A stretch of 64,000 bases of DNA from Pelosinus fermentans DSM 17108 (GTDB taxonomy: Bacteria; Bacillota; Negativicutes; DSM-13327): the NCBI RefSeq assembly GCF_000271485.2, contig NZ_AKVN02000001.1:2257501-2321500 (forward strand), in the 5' to 3' direction. Below the pieces are notes generated by a model. The model was not told the DNA's origin. It did no database searches and saw only the letters and a program-made list of their open reading frames with translations. Both the position numbers and the translations under genes were made by a program. Shown here piece after piece: positions 27,602 to 37,292 of this stretch. Within the stretch, counting starts at the first letter, position 1. The number at the start of each line of letters is the position of its first letter.

Positions 27602-27964
27602 ATGGCGACTAGAGTATTGATTGTTGATGATGCTGCATTTATGCGTATGATGGTTAAAGATATTTTGAGTAAAAATGGATATGAGATCGTAGGTGAAGCG
27701 GAAAATGGAGTAAAGGCGTTGGAAAAGTATCAAGAACTAAAACCAGATCTTACGACGATGGATATTACTATGCCAGAAATGGATGGTATCACTGCAGTGA
27801 AAGAAATTAAAAAAATTGATCCTAATGCAAAAGTCATTATGTGTAGTGCTATGGGTCAACAAGCAATGGTTGTTGAAGCGATTCAGGCAGGTGCTCGCGA
27901 TTTTATTGTTAAGCCTTTTCAGCCAGATCGAGTATTGGAAGCTGTTCGCAAAGCGGTTGGTTAA
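27602..27964 (+). CDS. cheY: Chemotaxis response regulator CheY
   Basis: Stand-alone receiver of 120 residues; its phosphorylated form binds FliM. The acidic pocket is Asp9/Asp10 (IVDDAAFMR), the phosphorylated Asp is Asp54 in TTMDITMPEMDG, and the conserved Lys is in DFIVKPFQ near residue 104. AGGAGG precedes the ATG. The placement between fliY and fliO is the Bacillus order. Confidence 0.96.
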   Translation: MATRVLIVDDAAFMRMMVKDILSKNGYEIVGEAENGVKALEKYQELKPDLTTMDITMPEMDGITAVKEIKKIDPNAKVIMCSAMGQQAMVVEAIQAGARDFIVKPFQPDRVLEAVRKAVG

Positions 27965-27966
27965 TA

Positions 27967-28536
27967 ATGAATAAGAACAAATATCGAGTTTTTTGGAGGA
28001 TTTTCCTACTGCTATTTTGCATTGGAATCTTTTTTAATGGACAAGTTTATGCGGCAGAATCCAATGGCGACTATTTACAGTACCAAGAGCCTAAGCCTGC
28101 GAATTCAACGTCTTGGATTTCTACGGTTTCTTATGTTTTTTCTTTACTAATAACCTTTGCAGCTGTTATTGGTCTCGCATATTTCGCTTCCCGTTTTTTA
28201 GGAAAAAAATTGGGAAGCTTATCTGCTAGTGGCAGTAGTAGAGTCATTAATACATTATCATTTGGTGCAAATCGAGCTGTTTATACAGTGGAAATTGCAG
28301 GGAAATTTTTGGTGCTGGGTGTTACTGATCATGGGATTACTGTATTGCAGGAAATAACAAACCCCGAGGAAATTGAAAAAATGAAAGTAGAACAAGAAGA
28401 ATTAACAGTACCCATAAATCAATTCGATACTATTTTTCAAAAGCAGCTTGCTTCTCTGCAACGATTTTCACAAACTTTTCCTACTGCTTTTGGTGATTTG
28501 CAGAGTAAACAAAAACATGAAAGTGGGAAGAGGTAA
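27967..28536 (+). CDS. fliO: Flagellar biosynthesis protein FliO/FliZ
   Basis: Membrane factor that assists assembly of the FliP export gate. 189 residues with a signal peptide (IFLLLFCIGIFFNGQVYAAES) and one span (YVFSLLITFAAVIGLAYFASRF, about 56-77). The conserved segment after it is SSRVINTLSFGANRAVYTVEIAGKFLVLGVT. It starts 2 bp after cheY and abuts fliP. Assigned by position and this motif. Confidence 0.88.
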   Translation: MNKNKYRVFWRIFLLLFCIGIFFNGQVYAAESNGDYLQYQEPKPANSTSWISTVSYVFSLLITFAAVIGLAYFASRFLGKKLGSLSASGSSRVINTLSFGANRAVYTVEIAGKFLVLGVTDHGITVLQEITNPEEIEKMKVEQEELTVPINQFDTIFQKQLASLQRFSQTFPTAFGDLQSKQKHESGKR

Positions 28537-29301
28537 GTGGCTAAAATTCGAAATGCTATGATTGTTGTTACTGTTTTCATTAGTTTATTTGTTATACCAG
28601 CATTGGCAAATGCCGCACCTTTAGTTCCTCTTCCTAATATTAATGTTGAAGTAGGGGCTGCTACTGAGCCTAAGGATGTTGCGCTTAGTTTGCAGATTTT
28701 ACTTACGATGACGGTATTAACGTTAGCTCCGTCAATTTTGATTATGATGACCTCATTTACACGCATCATTGTTGTCTTGTCTTTTCTGCGCAGTGCCCTT
28801 GCGACACAACAAATGCCGCCAAATCAAGTTCTGGTTGGTATGGCATTATTTTTAACTTTTTTTACAATGTCTCCCTATCTTGAGCAGTCAAATCAAAATG
28901 GGCTGCAGCCATATTTAGCTGGCAGCATTACTCAGGAAGCAGCAATGACGGAAGTTTTAAAACCAATGCGTGAGTTTATGTTTAAGCAGACACGGGAAAA
29001 TGATTTGGCTTTGTTTGTAAATTTATCAGAAGGTGTTCGGCCTAATTCACCAGAAGATGTTCCGACAACTACGTTAATACCTTCTTTCATAATTAGTGAG
29101 CTAAAGACGGCATTTCAAATAGGATTTTTGATTTATATTCCTTTCATTGTTATTGATATGGTGGTTGCAAGCACATTGATGTCCATGGGGATGATGATGC
29201 TGCCTCCAGTCATGATCTCTCTGCCATTTAAGTTATTATTATTTATCTTAGTGGATGGTTGGCACTTGATTGTTCTCTCATTAATTAATAGTTTCCACTA
29301 A
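28537..29301 (+). CDS. fliP: Flagellar export gate protein FliP
   Basis: Core of the pentameric export gate. 254 residues from GTG directly after the fliO stop. An N-terminal signal peptide (IVVTVFISLFVIPALANA) is cleaved in the family. Signatures MMTSFTRIIVVLSFLRSALATQQMPPNQVLVGMALFLTFF and, near the end, IDMVVASTLMSMGMMMLPPVMISLPFKLLLFI are complete. Four membrane spans expected. Confidence 0.96.
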   Translation: MAKIRNAMIVVTVFISLFVIPALANAAPLVPLPNINVEVGAATEPKDVALSLQILLTMTVLTLAPSILIMMTSFTRIIVVLSFLRSALATQQMPPNQVLVGMALFLTFFTMSPYLEQSNQNGLQPYLAGSITQEAAMTEVLKPMREFMFKQTRENDLALFVNLSEGVRPNSPEDVPTTTLIPSFIISELKTAFQIGFLIYIPFIVIDMVVASTLMSMGMMMLPPVMISLPFKLLLFILVDGWHLIVLSLINSFH

Positions 29302-29311
29302 AGGAGGAAAT

Positions 29312-29581
29312 ATGTCAGGTGATTTAGCAATACAAATTGGCCGTGAGGCATTAACCATGGTAATGCTGATTGCTGCTCCCATGTTAGGATTAGGTTTGTT
29401 AGTGGGGATTTTAGTAAGTATTTTTCAAGCGACTACTCAGATTCAAGAGCAAACCTTAGTATTTATTCCTAAAATTATAGCAATTTTTATCGCGATATTG
29501 GTCTTTGGCCCGTGGATGTTAAGTTTGATGGTTGATTATACCCGCGAGATTTTTATCAACCTACCAAACTTGGTACGTTAA
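29312..29581 (+). CDS. fliQ: Flagellar export gate protein FliQ
   Basis: Small gate subunit, 89 residues with two membrane spans (VMLIAAPMLGLGLLVGILVS and IIAIFIAILVFGPWMLSLMV). The turn between them holds FQATTQIQEQTLVFIPKI, the family signature. AAAGGAGG precedes the ATG. It sits between fliP and fliR. Confidence 0.96.
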   Translation: MSGDLAIQIGREALTMVMLIAAPMLGLGLLVGILVSIFQATTQIQEQTLVFIPKIIAIFIAILVFGPWMLSLMVDYTREIFINLPNLVR

Positions 29582-29599
29582 CGTAAGGAGTAATTATTT

Positions 29600-30376
29600 G
29601 TGGATCTTTTTGCACTTCTGCAAAATCAAGTAGCTTTTTTCTTGTTAATTTTTGTTCGTATAACTGGCATATTCATGATGACTCCTATCTTTGGCAGCCG
29701 AAACATTCCAGTTAGTATTAAAGCTGGTTTGTCATTAATCCTTACCTATATATTATTTCCGATTGTTTTTAATGATAGTGCTGTGATACCTAATGATTTC
29801 CTTCCTTACATGTTTATGGTAATAGGAGAGCTTCTTATCGGATTAACCATAGGCTTTTTAAGTTCATTGGTTTTTTCTGCTATACAAATGGCAGGACAAT
29901 TACTGGACATGCAGATTGGATTTGGAGTTGTTAATATTATTGATCCCCAATCTGGCGGTCAAGTACCTTTAGTTGGTAACTTCAAGCATATGCTGGCGTT
30001 GATTATTTTTCTAGCAACAAATGGGCATCATGTGTTACTATCTGCTTTGTTTGTCAGTTTTAAGTTAATGCCAGTCACTGGTGTGGTAATTAAAGCGGCT
30101 CTAACAAATTTTGTAGTTGATATGGTGGGAGGTACTTTTATTATCGCCATGAAAATTAGTTTGCCTGTACTTATTTCGGTGGTAATAACGGATGTAGCTC
30201 TTGGTATTTTGGCCCGTACGATGCCGCAAATGAATATATTTGTGGTTGGTGTGCCAGGGAAAATTCTTGTCGGTTTATTTGTTCTATCTTTAGCATTACC
30301 TTTTTATATATTTTTTTTGGAGATGGCGTTTAATGGGATGTATAAAGATATTTTCCGGTTTCTTTCCATGTTCTAA
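29600..30376 (+). CDS. fliR: Flagellar export gate protein FliR
   Basis: Gate subunit of 258 residues with about six membrane spans. FVRITGIFMMTPIFGSRNIP at the N terminus and GQLLDMQIGFGVVNIIDPQSGGQVP in the middle are the conserved FliR segments. GTG start with AAGGAG upstream. Its last 44 bp overlap the likely start of flhB. Confidence 0.95.
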   Translation: MDLFALLQNQVAFFLLIFVRITGIFMMTPIFGSRNIPVSIKAGLSLILTYILFPIVFNDSAVIPNDFLPYMFMVIGELLIGLTIGFLSSLVFSAIQMAGQLLDMQIGFGVVNIIDPQSGGQVPLVGNFKHMLALIIFLATNGHHVLLSALFVSFKLMPVTGVVIKAALTNFVVDMVGGTFIIAMKISLPVLISVVITDVALGILARTMPQMNIFVVGVPGKILVGLFVLSLALPFYIFFLEMAFNGMYKDIFRFLSMF

Positions 30377-31481
30377 CAAAGCACAGTTACAACCCTTTTC
30401 TAAGAGTGTATCTTTCGATTTGCAGCTGTTTGCCGGAGAAAAAACAGAAGAGGCTACAGCTAAGCGAAAGGGAGAAGCTCGTCAAAAAGGACAAGTTGCT
30501 AAAAGTACGGAAGTTAACTCGGTATTTATTATTTTAGCAGCATTTTTTACATTAAAGCTAATAGGTTCTTATATTTATGATGAGCTTACGAGATACATGC
30601 AACTTAGTTTTTCTAATGTTGCAACAGCCGATATGACGATTAATTCCATTCGGGAAATATTCCTTGGTTTTGCTATCGTGTTTATTAAGACAGCATTGCC
30701 AGTTATGTGTGTGATTTTGATTGTGTCACTAACGATTAATTTTATTCAAGTTGGCTTTCTTTTTTCTTTTGAGCCTCTTATGCCTAAACTTAGTAAACTT
30801 AATCCTATTGCAGGATTTGGACGTTTATTTTCAAAACGCTCATTAGTGGAGCTCGTAAAATCGTTATTAAAAATAACCATTATCGGCTACTTTATTTATC
30901 GATTTATGAGAAAACAAATTGAGCAGATTCCTGGCTTAATCAGTGCTGAGCTCATTGATTCGTTACATATAGCAGCATCCTTAATTTTAAATCTGGTATT
31001 TCAAATTAGTGCAGTAATGCTTGTCTTGGCTGCATTTGATTATTTTTATCAATGGTGGGAACACAAGGAAAGTTTAAAGATGAGTAAAGATGATATTAAA
31101 CAGGAATTTAAGCAATCGGAAGGTGACCCACTGATTAAAGGGAAAATAAAACAGCGACAGCGAGCAATGTCCATGCAGCGCATGATGCAGGAAGTTCCAA
31201 AAGCAGATGTCATTGTAACCAATCCTACTCACTTTGCTGTTGCCTTAAAATATGAAAAAGCCATGGCGGCTCCCATTGTCGTAGCAAAAGGCCAAGATCT
31301 AATTGCCCAAAGAATTAAAGAGATTGCCAAAGAAAATAAAGTAATAATTGTTGAGAATAAAGTTTTAGCAAGAGCTTTATATGCGGCAGTAGATATTGGT
31401 TATCCTGTACCGCCAGAATTATATCAAGCTGTTGCAGAAGTTTTAGCATATGTTTATAAATTAAAAAAACGCTTGTCCTAA
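30333..31481 (+). CDS. flhB: Flagellar export switch protein FlhB
   Basis: Export gate protein that switches substrate class after autocleavage. The conserved part begins FDLQLFAGEKTEEATAKRKGEARQKGQVAKS. Four membrane spans follow, and the cleavage site NPTH lies in VIVTNPTHFAVALKYEKA near residue 297. The start is uncertain: ATG 30333 lies inside fliR, has GGAG about 10 bases upstream and adds about 28 unusual residues. No ATG, GTG or TTG with a ribosome site lies between it and the conserved start. Confidence 0.93.
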   Translation: MGCIKIFSGFFPCSNKAQLQPFSKSVSFDLQLFAGEKTEEATAKRKGEARQKGQVAKSTEVNSVFIILAAFFTLKLIGSYIYDELTRYMQLSFSNVATADMTINSIREIFLGFAIVFIKTALPVMCVILIVSLTINFIQVGFLFSFEPLMPKLSKLNPIAGFGRLFSKRSLVELVKSLLKITIIGYFIYRFMRKQIEQIPGLISAELIDSLHIAASLILNLVFQISAVMLVLAAFDYFYQWWEHKESLKMSKDDIKQEFKQSEGDPLIKGKIKQRQRAMSMQRMMQEVPKADVIVTNPTHFAVALKYEKAMAAPIVVAKGQDLIAQRIKEIAKENKVIIVENKVLARALYAAVDIGYPVPPELYQAVAEVLAYVYKLKKRLS

Positions 31482-31500
31482 GTTGTAGAAGGAGTAAAAA

Positions 31501-33573
31501 ATGGCTACGCAAACATCGCCTTTTCCAGGTTTAAGTAAACTAACTAAATATAGTGATATTATAGTAGCCCTTGGAATTATCACCATTGTTATTATGATGA
31601 TCATTCCTTTGCCAACATTCTTATTAGATTTATTGTTAGCGTTAAATATTTCCTTAGCTCTTGTGATTGTAATGATTGCTGTTTACAATGTAGAACCATT
31701 GCAATTTTCAGTGTTTCCTTCTTTATTATTGATTACCACCTTATTTCGTTTAGCGCTGAATGTATCTTCTACCCGGCTTATTTTGCTGGATGGTTATGCT
31801 GGTGAAGTGATTATGGCATTTGGTAATTTTGTTGTCGGTGGAAATGCCATCGTTGGTTTTATTGTGTTTGTTATTCTCATTATTATACAATTCTTGGTAA
31901 TTACTAAGGGCTCTGAGCGTGTTGCCGAAGTTGCTGCCAGATTTACATTGGATGCTATGCCTGGTAAACAAATGAGCATTGATGCTGACTTGAATTCTGG
32001 TGCTATTACCGATAATGAAGCGCGGCAGCGCCGCGTTAAGATTCAGCGGGAAGCTGATTTTTATGGCGCTATGGATGGTGCCAGTAAGTTCGTGAAAGGT
32101 GATGCGATAGCAGCAATCATTATTATTGTGATTAATATCGTTGGTGGTTTCATCATCGGTATGGTTCAGCGGGATTTAGGCGTGTTAGAAGCTTTACATA
32201 GTTACACGTTGTTGACGGTGGGGGAAGGATTAGTGAACCAGATTCCCGCGCTTTTAATATCCACAGCAACAGGTATCGTAGTAACAAGAGCTGCATCGGA
32301 ATCCAATTTAGGTCACGATCTTGTAGGACAGATTTTTACGAATCCACGAGTATTTTTTATTGTTGCAGGGGTATTGGCAGTGATGGGTTTTGTTCCAGGT
32401 TTGCCTCTAATTCCCTTTATAAGTCTTGGTCTTATTTCTTTTGCAGTTGGTTATATATTGGAAAAGACAATTCAATATAAACAAGATTCACAAGAGACGG
32501 ATTTAGAGGAAAAGGAAAATGAAGAAGTTCGAAATCCAGAAAACATTGTATCATTGTTACAAATTGATACAATGGAGTTAGAGATTGGGTATAGTTTAAT
32601 ACCGATGGTTGATATTTCTCAAGGGGGAGATTTATTAGACCGGGTAGTTATGATTCGTAGGCAATGCGCTCTAGAATTAGGACTTATCGTACCTACTATT
32701 CGCATTCGGGATAATATTCAACTAAAACCGAATGTATATGTAATAAAATTAAAAGGAATCGAGATCGCGAAAGGCGAATTATTATTAGATCATTATTTAG
32801 CGATGAACTCAGGCACTGTTTTTGAAGAAGTGAATGGGATTGAAACAGTAGAGCCGGCTTTTGGTTTACCAGCTTTATGGATTCAAGAGGCGAATCGTGA
32901 ACAGGCTGAGCTTGCAGGATATACGGTAGTAGATCCTGTGTCAGTGTTGGCCACTCATTTAACAGAAGTTATTAAATCCTATGCTTTTGAGATTTTAGGC
33001 CGTCAAGAAGTTCAGACTTTAGTTGATTCTGTAAAACAACATAATCCTGCAGTAGTAGAAGAGTTGACGCCTGCCTTATTATCCATTGGCGATATTCAAA
33101 AAGTGTTAGCAAAATTATTGCATGAGCGAATCTCTATTCGAGATATGGTAACTATTTTTGAAACATTGGCTGATTACGCTCAACTTACTAAAGATACTGA
33201 TATTTTAACAGAATATGTGCGTCATGCATTAGCTAGGCAAATATCGCGGCAGTATGCGCAGAATAATATGCTAACCTGCATAACCGTTGATCCGCAGCTG
33301 GAAAATCTTATCGCAGGTGCAGTCCAGCGCAATGAAAGTGGTTCTTATGTAGTACTTGAGCCACAGGTACTGCAGAGCATTATATCGAGTATATCAAAGG
33401 AATTGCCCAAAATAACAAACATCGGTTATCAACCCATTATTCTTACCAGCCCTGCAATCAGAACGTATTTTTACAAATTAGTTGAACGCAGTGTGCCTAA
33501 TTTAATTGTTTTATCTTATGCGGAGCTAGAGACTAAGGTTGATGTGCAATCATTAGGGATGGTGAGAGTATAA
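31501..33573 (+). CDS. flhA: Flagellar export gate protein FlhA
   Basis: Nonameric export gate and proton-driven engine, 690 residues. Eight membrane spans occupy the first half. The FHIPEP signature region is ERVAEVAARFTLDAMPGKQM with the following SIDADLNSGAITDNEARQRR. The cytoplasmic half (from about 345) forms the substrate-docking ring. AGAAGGAG precedes the ATG. flhF follows with no gap. Confidence 0.97.
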   Translation: MATQTSPFPGLSKLTKYSDIIVALGIITIVIMMIIPLPTFLLDLLLALNISLALVIVMIAVYNVEPLQFSVFPSLLLITTLFRLALNVSSTRLILLDGYAGEVIMAFGNFVVGGNAIVGFIVFVILIIIQFLVITKGSERVAEVAARFTLDAMPGKQMSIDADLNSGAITDNEARQRRVKIQREADFYGAMDGASKFVKGDAIAAIIIIVINIVGGFIIGMVQRDLGVLEALHSYTLLTVGEGLVNQIPALLISTATGIVVTRAASESNLGHDLVGQIFTNPRVFFIVAGVLAVMGFVPGLPLIPFISLGLISFAVGYILEKTIQYKQDSQETDLEEKENEEVRNPENIVSLLQIDTMELEIGYSLIPMVDISQGGDLLDRVVMIRRQCALELGLIVPTIRIRDNIQLKPNVYVIKLKGIEIAKGELLLDHYLAMNSGTVFEEVNGIETVEPAFGLPALWIQEANREQAELAGYTVVDPVSVLATHLTEVIKSYAFEILGRQEVQTLVDSVKQHNPAVVEELTPALLSIGDIQKVLAKLLHERISIRDMVTIFETLADYAQLTKDTDILTEYVRHALARQISRQYAQNNMLTCITVDPQLENLIAGAVQRNESGSYVVLEPQVLQSIISSISKELPKITNIGYQPIILTSPAIRTYFYKLVERSVPNLIVLSYAELETKVDVQSLGMVRV

Positions 33574-34644
33574 TTGAAAGTTAGAGTGTTTACTGCTGAT
33601 TCTATGCAAAATGCTATCGCCCAGGCAAAAGGTGCTTTGGGGCGTGAGGCTATTATTTTACATACACGAAAATTTCGTAAAGGCGGTCTTTGGGGGTTCT
33701 TTTCTAAGGAGGAGGTAGAAGTTACAGCAGCTGTTGATACTTCCATTGCCACTATACCTCCCCAAAAGGCAGAGCCTTATGTTGAAGAAGAGGTTGCTGT
33801 ACAATCTGAACTTGCTAGTATGCGTAGTTTACTTGAAAAAGTAATATCTAAAATGCCTCAAGGCAGTGAACATTCCTCTATTCTTGATCTGTTAATGAAT
33901 AATGACATTGATATAAAGATTGCAGAGCAGATTATAAATGATTTACCAATGGATTATTCGCATTTTGACGTTGAGAGCCCAGAACTGAGACAGCTGCTTA
34001 TTACACAGATCCAAACTTGTTTCAAAAATGTAGAAGGTATTAAAATCCCTGAACAAGGTAGAAAGATAGTGGCGTTTTTTGGACCAACGGGGGTAGGTAA
34101 GACTACTACCATTGCAAAATTGGCAGCTAAATTTGCGATTCAAGATGGATACCAAATTGCGCTAATAACCGCTGATACCTATCGTATCTCTGCTGTAGAG
34201 CAATTAAAGACGTATTCTGATATTATGGGGATACCTATTCATGTGGTGTATGCAGCTGATGAACTTAAAGCGGTATTAGATAGTAATCAGGACAAGCAGC
34301 TGATATTAATAGATACAGCTGGACGAAGTCCTCATAATGATGAGCAGTTAGACGAGTTGACAAAACTTTTACATATCGATGATGTGATTGAAAAATATTT
34401 AGTATTAAGTGCTACTACTAAGTATAAGGATGCATTAGATATTGTAAAAAAATTTTCTATATGTGTACCTCATAAAGTCATTTTCACAAAAATTGATGAA
34501 ACACGAAACATTGGCACTATTGTGAATCTATTGTACCAGTTTCCAATGTCACTTTCATATGTAACCAACGGGCAAAATGTTCCCGATGACATAGAGTTAG
34601 TTGATATTAATAGGTTAACGCCACTGATTTTGAGAGATTTGTGA
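33574..34644 (+). CDS. flhF: Flagellar placement GTPase FlhF
   Basis: SRP-family GTPase that sets flagellum number and position. 356 residues from TTG, immediately after the flhA stop. The basic N terminus starts MKVRVFTADSMQNAIAQAKGAL. The NG domain has [20 protein letters not shown] (G1 at about 169), ITADTYRISAVEQL, LIDTAGRSPHNDEQ and FTKIDETRNIGTI. It pairs with FlhG, encoded next with overlapping stop and start. Confidence 0.95.
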   Translation: MKVRVFTADSMQNAIAQAKGALGREAIILHTRKFRKGGLWGFFSKEEVEVTAAVDTSIATIPPQKAEPYVEEEVAVQSELASMRSLLEKVISKMPQGSEHSSILDLLMNNDIDIKIAEQIINDLPMDYSHFDVESPELRQLLITQIQTCFKNVEGIKIPEQGRKIVAFFGPTGVGKTTTIAKLAAKFAIQDGYQIALITADTYRISAVEQLKTYSDIMGIPIHVVYAADELKAVLDSNQDKQLILIDTAGRSPHNDEQLDELTKLLHIDDVIEKYLVLSATTKYKDALDIVKKFSICVPHKVIFTKIDETRNIGTIVNLLYQFPMSLSYVTNGQNVPDDIELVDINRLTPLILRDL

Positions 34645-35534
34645 TGATGTGGGATCAAGCGGAAAAATTACGAAAAATGGTGCAAAGTTCATCTGGAAAA
34701 AAAGGCAGCTCCGTTATTAAGGCAAATCGTACCAATGCGAGGGTTATTACGGTTACTAGTGGTAAAGGTGGTGTTGGTAAAACTAATTTTACCGTGAATT
34801 TAGCACTGGCACTGGCTAAATTAGGACAAAGAGTGTTGATCATAGATGCTGATTTGGGAATGGGGAATGTGGATGTAATATTGGGGCGTTCAACACCCTA
34901 TAATATTCTGCATTTGCTAGATGGCGGATTTTCTTTAATGGATATTATAACAGAGGGGCCTCTTGGGATAAAATTTATGTCAGGTGGGTCTGGGCTTTAT
35001 AATTTAGCAAATTTAGATGATTCACAGCTTACGCGTATTATTAATAAAATTACGTTATTAGATGATTTAGCAGATATCATTTTGATTGATACTGGTGCAG
35101 GCATCAGTAAAAGTGTAATGAATTTTGTAGTAGCTGCTGATGAAGTAATTATTGTAACAACTCCAGAACCAACGGCAATTACTGACGCTTATGCGATGGT
35201 GAAGACCTATGTAAGTCACTCTGGAACTGCTGTATTAAAGCTAGTGATTAATCGCGTAATGGAGCCTGATGAAGGAAAGATTGCAGCCGATAAGCTGATT
35301 AAAGTAGCACTTAAGTTTTTGGGATTAACAATCAGCAGCCTTGGTTTTGTTTATGAAGATAGTAATTTGGTTAAATCTGTAAAAAAGCAAACACCGTTAT
35401 TATTGGCATTTCCTAATACTGCATCAGCACGCTGTATCGAACAGATAGCCAATCGTTTATTAGATAGGGTTGCTAGTAGTAAGACTACAGGCGTTAAGGG
35501 TTTCTTTAATAAGTTATTAGGATTAATGCGGTGA
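34641..35534 (+). CDS. flhG: MinD-like ATPase FlhG (YlxH)
   Basis: Regulates FlhF and flagellar number. 297 residues with the deviant Walker A SGKGGVGKTNFTVNLALAL at about residues 36-54, switch DADLGMGNVDVILG and DTGAGIS. The start is GTG or the following ATG codons at 34641-34647, overlapping the flhF stop. The N-terminal 30 residues contain the DQAEKLRKMV element seen in FlhG that activates FlhF. Confidence 0.94.
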   Translation: MMMWDQAEKLRKMVQSSSGKKGSSVIKANRTNARVITVTSGKGGVGKTNFTVNLALALAKLGQRVLIIDADLGMGNVDVILGRSTPYNILHLLDGGFSLMDIITEGPLGIKFMSGGSGLYNLANLDDSQLTRIINKITLLDDLADIILIDTGAGISKSVMNFVVAADEVIIVTTPEPTAITDAYAMVKTYVSHSGTAVLKLVINRVMEPDEGKIAADKLIKVALKFLGLTISSLGFVYEDSNLVKSVKKQTPLLLAFPNTASARCIEQIANRLLDRVASSKTTGVKGFFNKLLGLMR

Positions 35535-35568
35535 AGTTTGTGATAGTAAGGAGGAAAGAGTTATTAGC

Positions 35569-36216
35569 TTGGAACAGATAGTAAAAGTAAATCAACGTTT
35601 GGAAATTATGTTATCCCAAAATAGCAATACTCCACGTTTTACTAGTCGTGTTGAAGAAATCACTTCTAATGAGATGGTAATTGCCATGCCGATGCAAAAG
35701 GGACGGCCAATTTTTCTAGAAAGCGGACGTGGGTTTTATGGCAAAATCATTACTGAAAGTGGCGTTTATATCTTTAAAAGTAAATTTCTGAGTAAGAGAA
35801 TGTATCCTTTACCAGTATGGATCGTTACATTGCCTTATGAAATTGAAAAAACACAGCAAAGAGCTTTCGTTCGTTTTGATGTATCTCAGCCTTTGCAGAT
35901 AGAGTATTTTTTAGATGATGATTCGGAGAATGCTATTACTCTTAAGGTAATGACTCGGGACCTTAGCGGTGGCGGATTGCAAGCTATATGCGAGCAATCA
36001 ATAAAAATAGGGACAAAGGTAAATATGACGCTGACTCTTCCAGAAGAAGGTGACCTTGAGGTAGACGGTGAAGTTATCCGAGTGCAGAAACCACAAGAAG
36101 ATCGACAATTATTTTGGGTCAGTATCAAGTTTGTCGATACCCGTAATATTGTACGTGATAAAATAAGTAGATTTATATTTAGAAAGCAGTTGGAACATCG
36201 TCAAAGAGGTCTCTAA
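35569..36216 (+). CDS. YcgR-type PilZ c-di-GMP receptor
   Basis: 215 residues: an N-terminal YcgR-like barrel (to about 95) and a C-terminal PilZ domain. The c-di-GMP motif is present as RAFVR (RxxxR, about residue 104) and RDLSGGGLQ. In Bacillus the homolog YpfA/DgrA slows motility at high c-di-GMP. Position between flhG and cheB fits. The start is unclear: TTG 35569 lies 14 bases after AGGAGG (35549-35554), while ATT 35563 has better spacing. Confidence 0.88.
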   Translation: MEQIVKVNQRLEIMLSQNSNTPRFTSRVEEITSNEMVIAMPMQKGRPIFLESGRGFYGKIITESGVYIFKSKFLSKRMYPLPVWIVTLPYEIEKTQQRAFVRFDVSQPLQIEYFLDDDSENAITLKVMTRDLSGGGLQAICEQSIKIGTKVNMTLTLPEEGDLEVDGEVIRVQKPQEDRQLFWVSIKFVDTRNIVRDKISRFIFRKQLEHRQRGL

Positions 36217-36231
36217 CTTACAGGAGGTAGA

Positions 36232-37278
36232 ATGATGATCAAAATATTAATTGTTGATGATTCTGCTTTTATGCGTAAGCTATTATCTGATCTATTTTCT
36301 GCTGAGTCAGATTTTTTGGTAGTTGGTACAGCGCGAAATGGTAAAGAAGCTGTAGAGAAAGTAAAACAATTTAAACCTGATGTAATTACCATGGACGTTG
36401 AAATGCCAATTATGAGTGGGTTGCAAGCACTAGAAATTATTATGAAGGAAATACCAACGCCTGTAGTGATGCTTAGTAGTCTTACTAGTGCTGGAGCAAA
36501 TGCAACGCTAAGTGCTTTAGAGTTAGGTGCAGTTGATTTTGTGGCAAAGACTGCAGGCGTTATTTCTAATATAGCTGGTATTGGTACTGAAATAGTAACC
36601 AAAAGTCGAGCGGCAATTAAAGCAAATGTATCACAATTAAGTAAAGTAAAGGTAACAGTACCATCTATGACGAATCTTTCATTTCAGTCTTTTAAACAAT
36701 CCACAAATGAGCCTATTTTAGCGATTGGTACATCTACGGGAGGTCCTAGGGCTCTCCAGGAGATTGTTACTAGATTGCCTGGTAACTTACCTTGCGGTGT
36801 AGTTATTGTTCAACATATGCCTCCAGGATTTACGCGATCCCTAGCTGAACGTTTAAATTCATTATCTTCTTTGACGGTGAAAGAGGCTGAACACAATGAT
36901 ATTATACGTGAGGGATTAGTTCTAATCGCCCCCGGTGATCACCATATGAGCATCGAGCGTGAAGGTAATAAAAAAGTTGTGAAATTGAATCAAAACCCTC
37001 CTATTGGTGGGCATCGACCAGCAGTAGATCCTATGATGGAATCTGTTGCCAAGGTTTATGGAGAGAGTGCTGTTGGTGTAATTCTTACGGGGATGGGTCA
37101 TGATGGTGCTAAAGGTATACAGGCTATCAAGCAAAAAGGCGGCTACACTATTGCCGAAGACCAATCTACAGCGGTTGTATTTGGTATGCCTAAGTCAGCG
37201 ATTGAACTAGGCGTGGTTGATAAAGTAGCGCCACTTTCAACTATTGCTGCAGAAATTGTGAAAGCTATTGTCAAATAA
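36232..37278 (+). CDS. cheB: Chemotaxis methylesterase/response regulator CheB
   Basis: Removes methyl groups from (or deamidates) chemoreceptors when phosphorylated by CheA. 348 residues. Receiver domain with IVDDSAFMR and phospho-Asp in VITMDVEMPIMSG (about residue 55). The esterase domain has the Ser in AIGTSTGGPRALQ (about 168), His in VIVQHMPPGFTRSLAERL and Asp in LTGMGHDGAKG. GGAGGT precedes; ATG 36235 is as plausible as 36232. No cheR is in the window. Confidence 0.96.
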   Translation: MMIKILIVDDSAFMRKLLSDLFSAESDFLVVGTARNGKEAVEKVKQFKPDVITMDVEMPIMSGLQALEIIMKEIPTPVVMLSSLTSAGANATLSALELGAVDFVAKTAGVISNIAGIGTEIVTKSRAAIKANVSQLSKVKVTVPSMTNLSFQSFKQSTNEPILAIGTSTGGPRALQEIVTRLPGNLPCGVVIVQHMPPGFTRSLAERLNSLSSLTVKEAEHNDIIREGLVLIAPGDHHMSIEREGNKKVVKLNQNPPIGGHRPAVDPMMESVAKVYGESAVGVILTGMGHDGAKGIQAIKQKGGYTIAEDQSTAVVFGMPKSAIELGVVDKVAPLSTIAAEIVKAIVK

Positions 37279-37292
37279 TTATGGAGGTGGAA

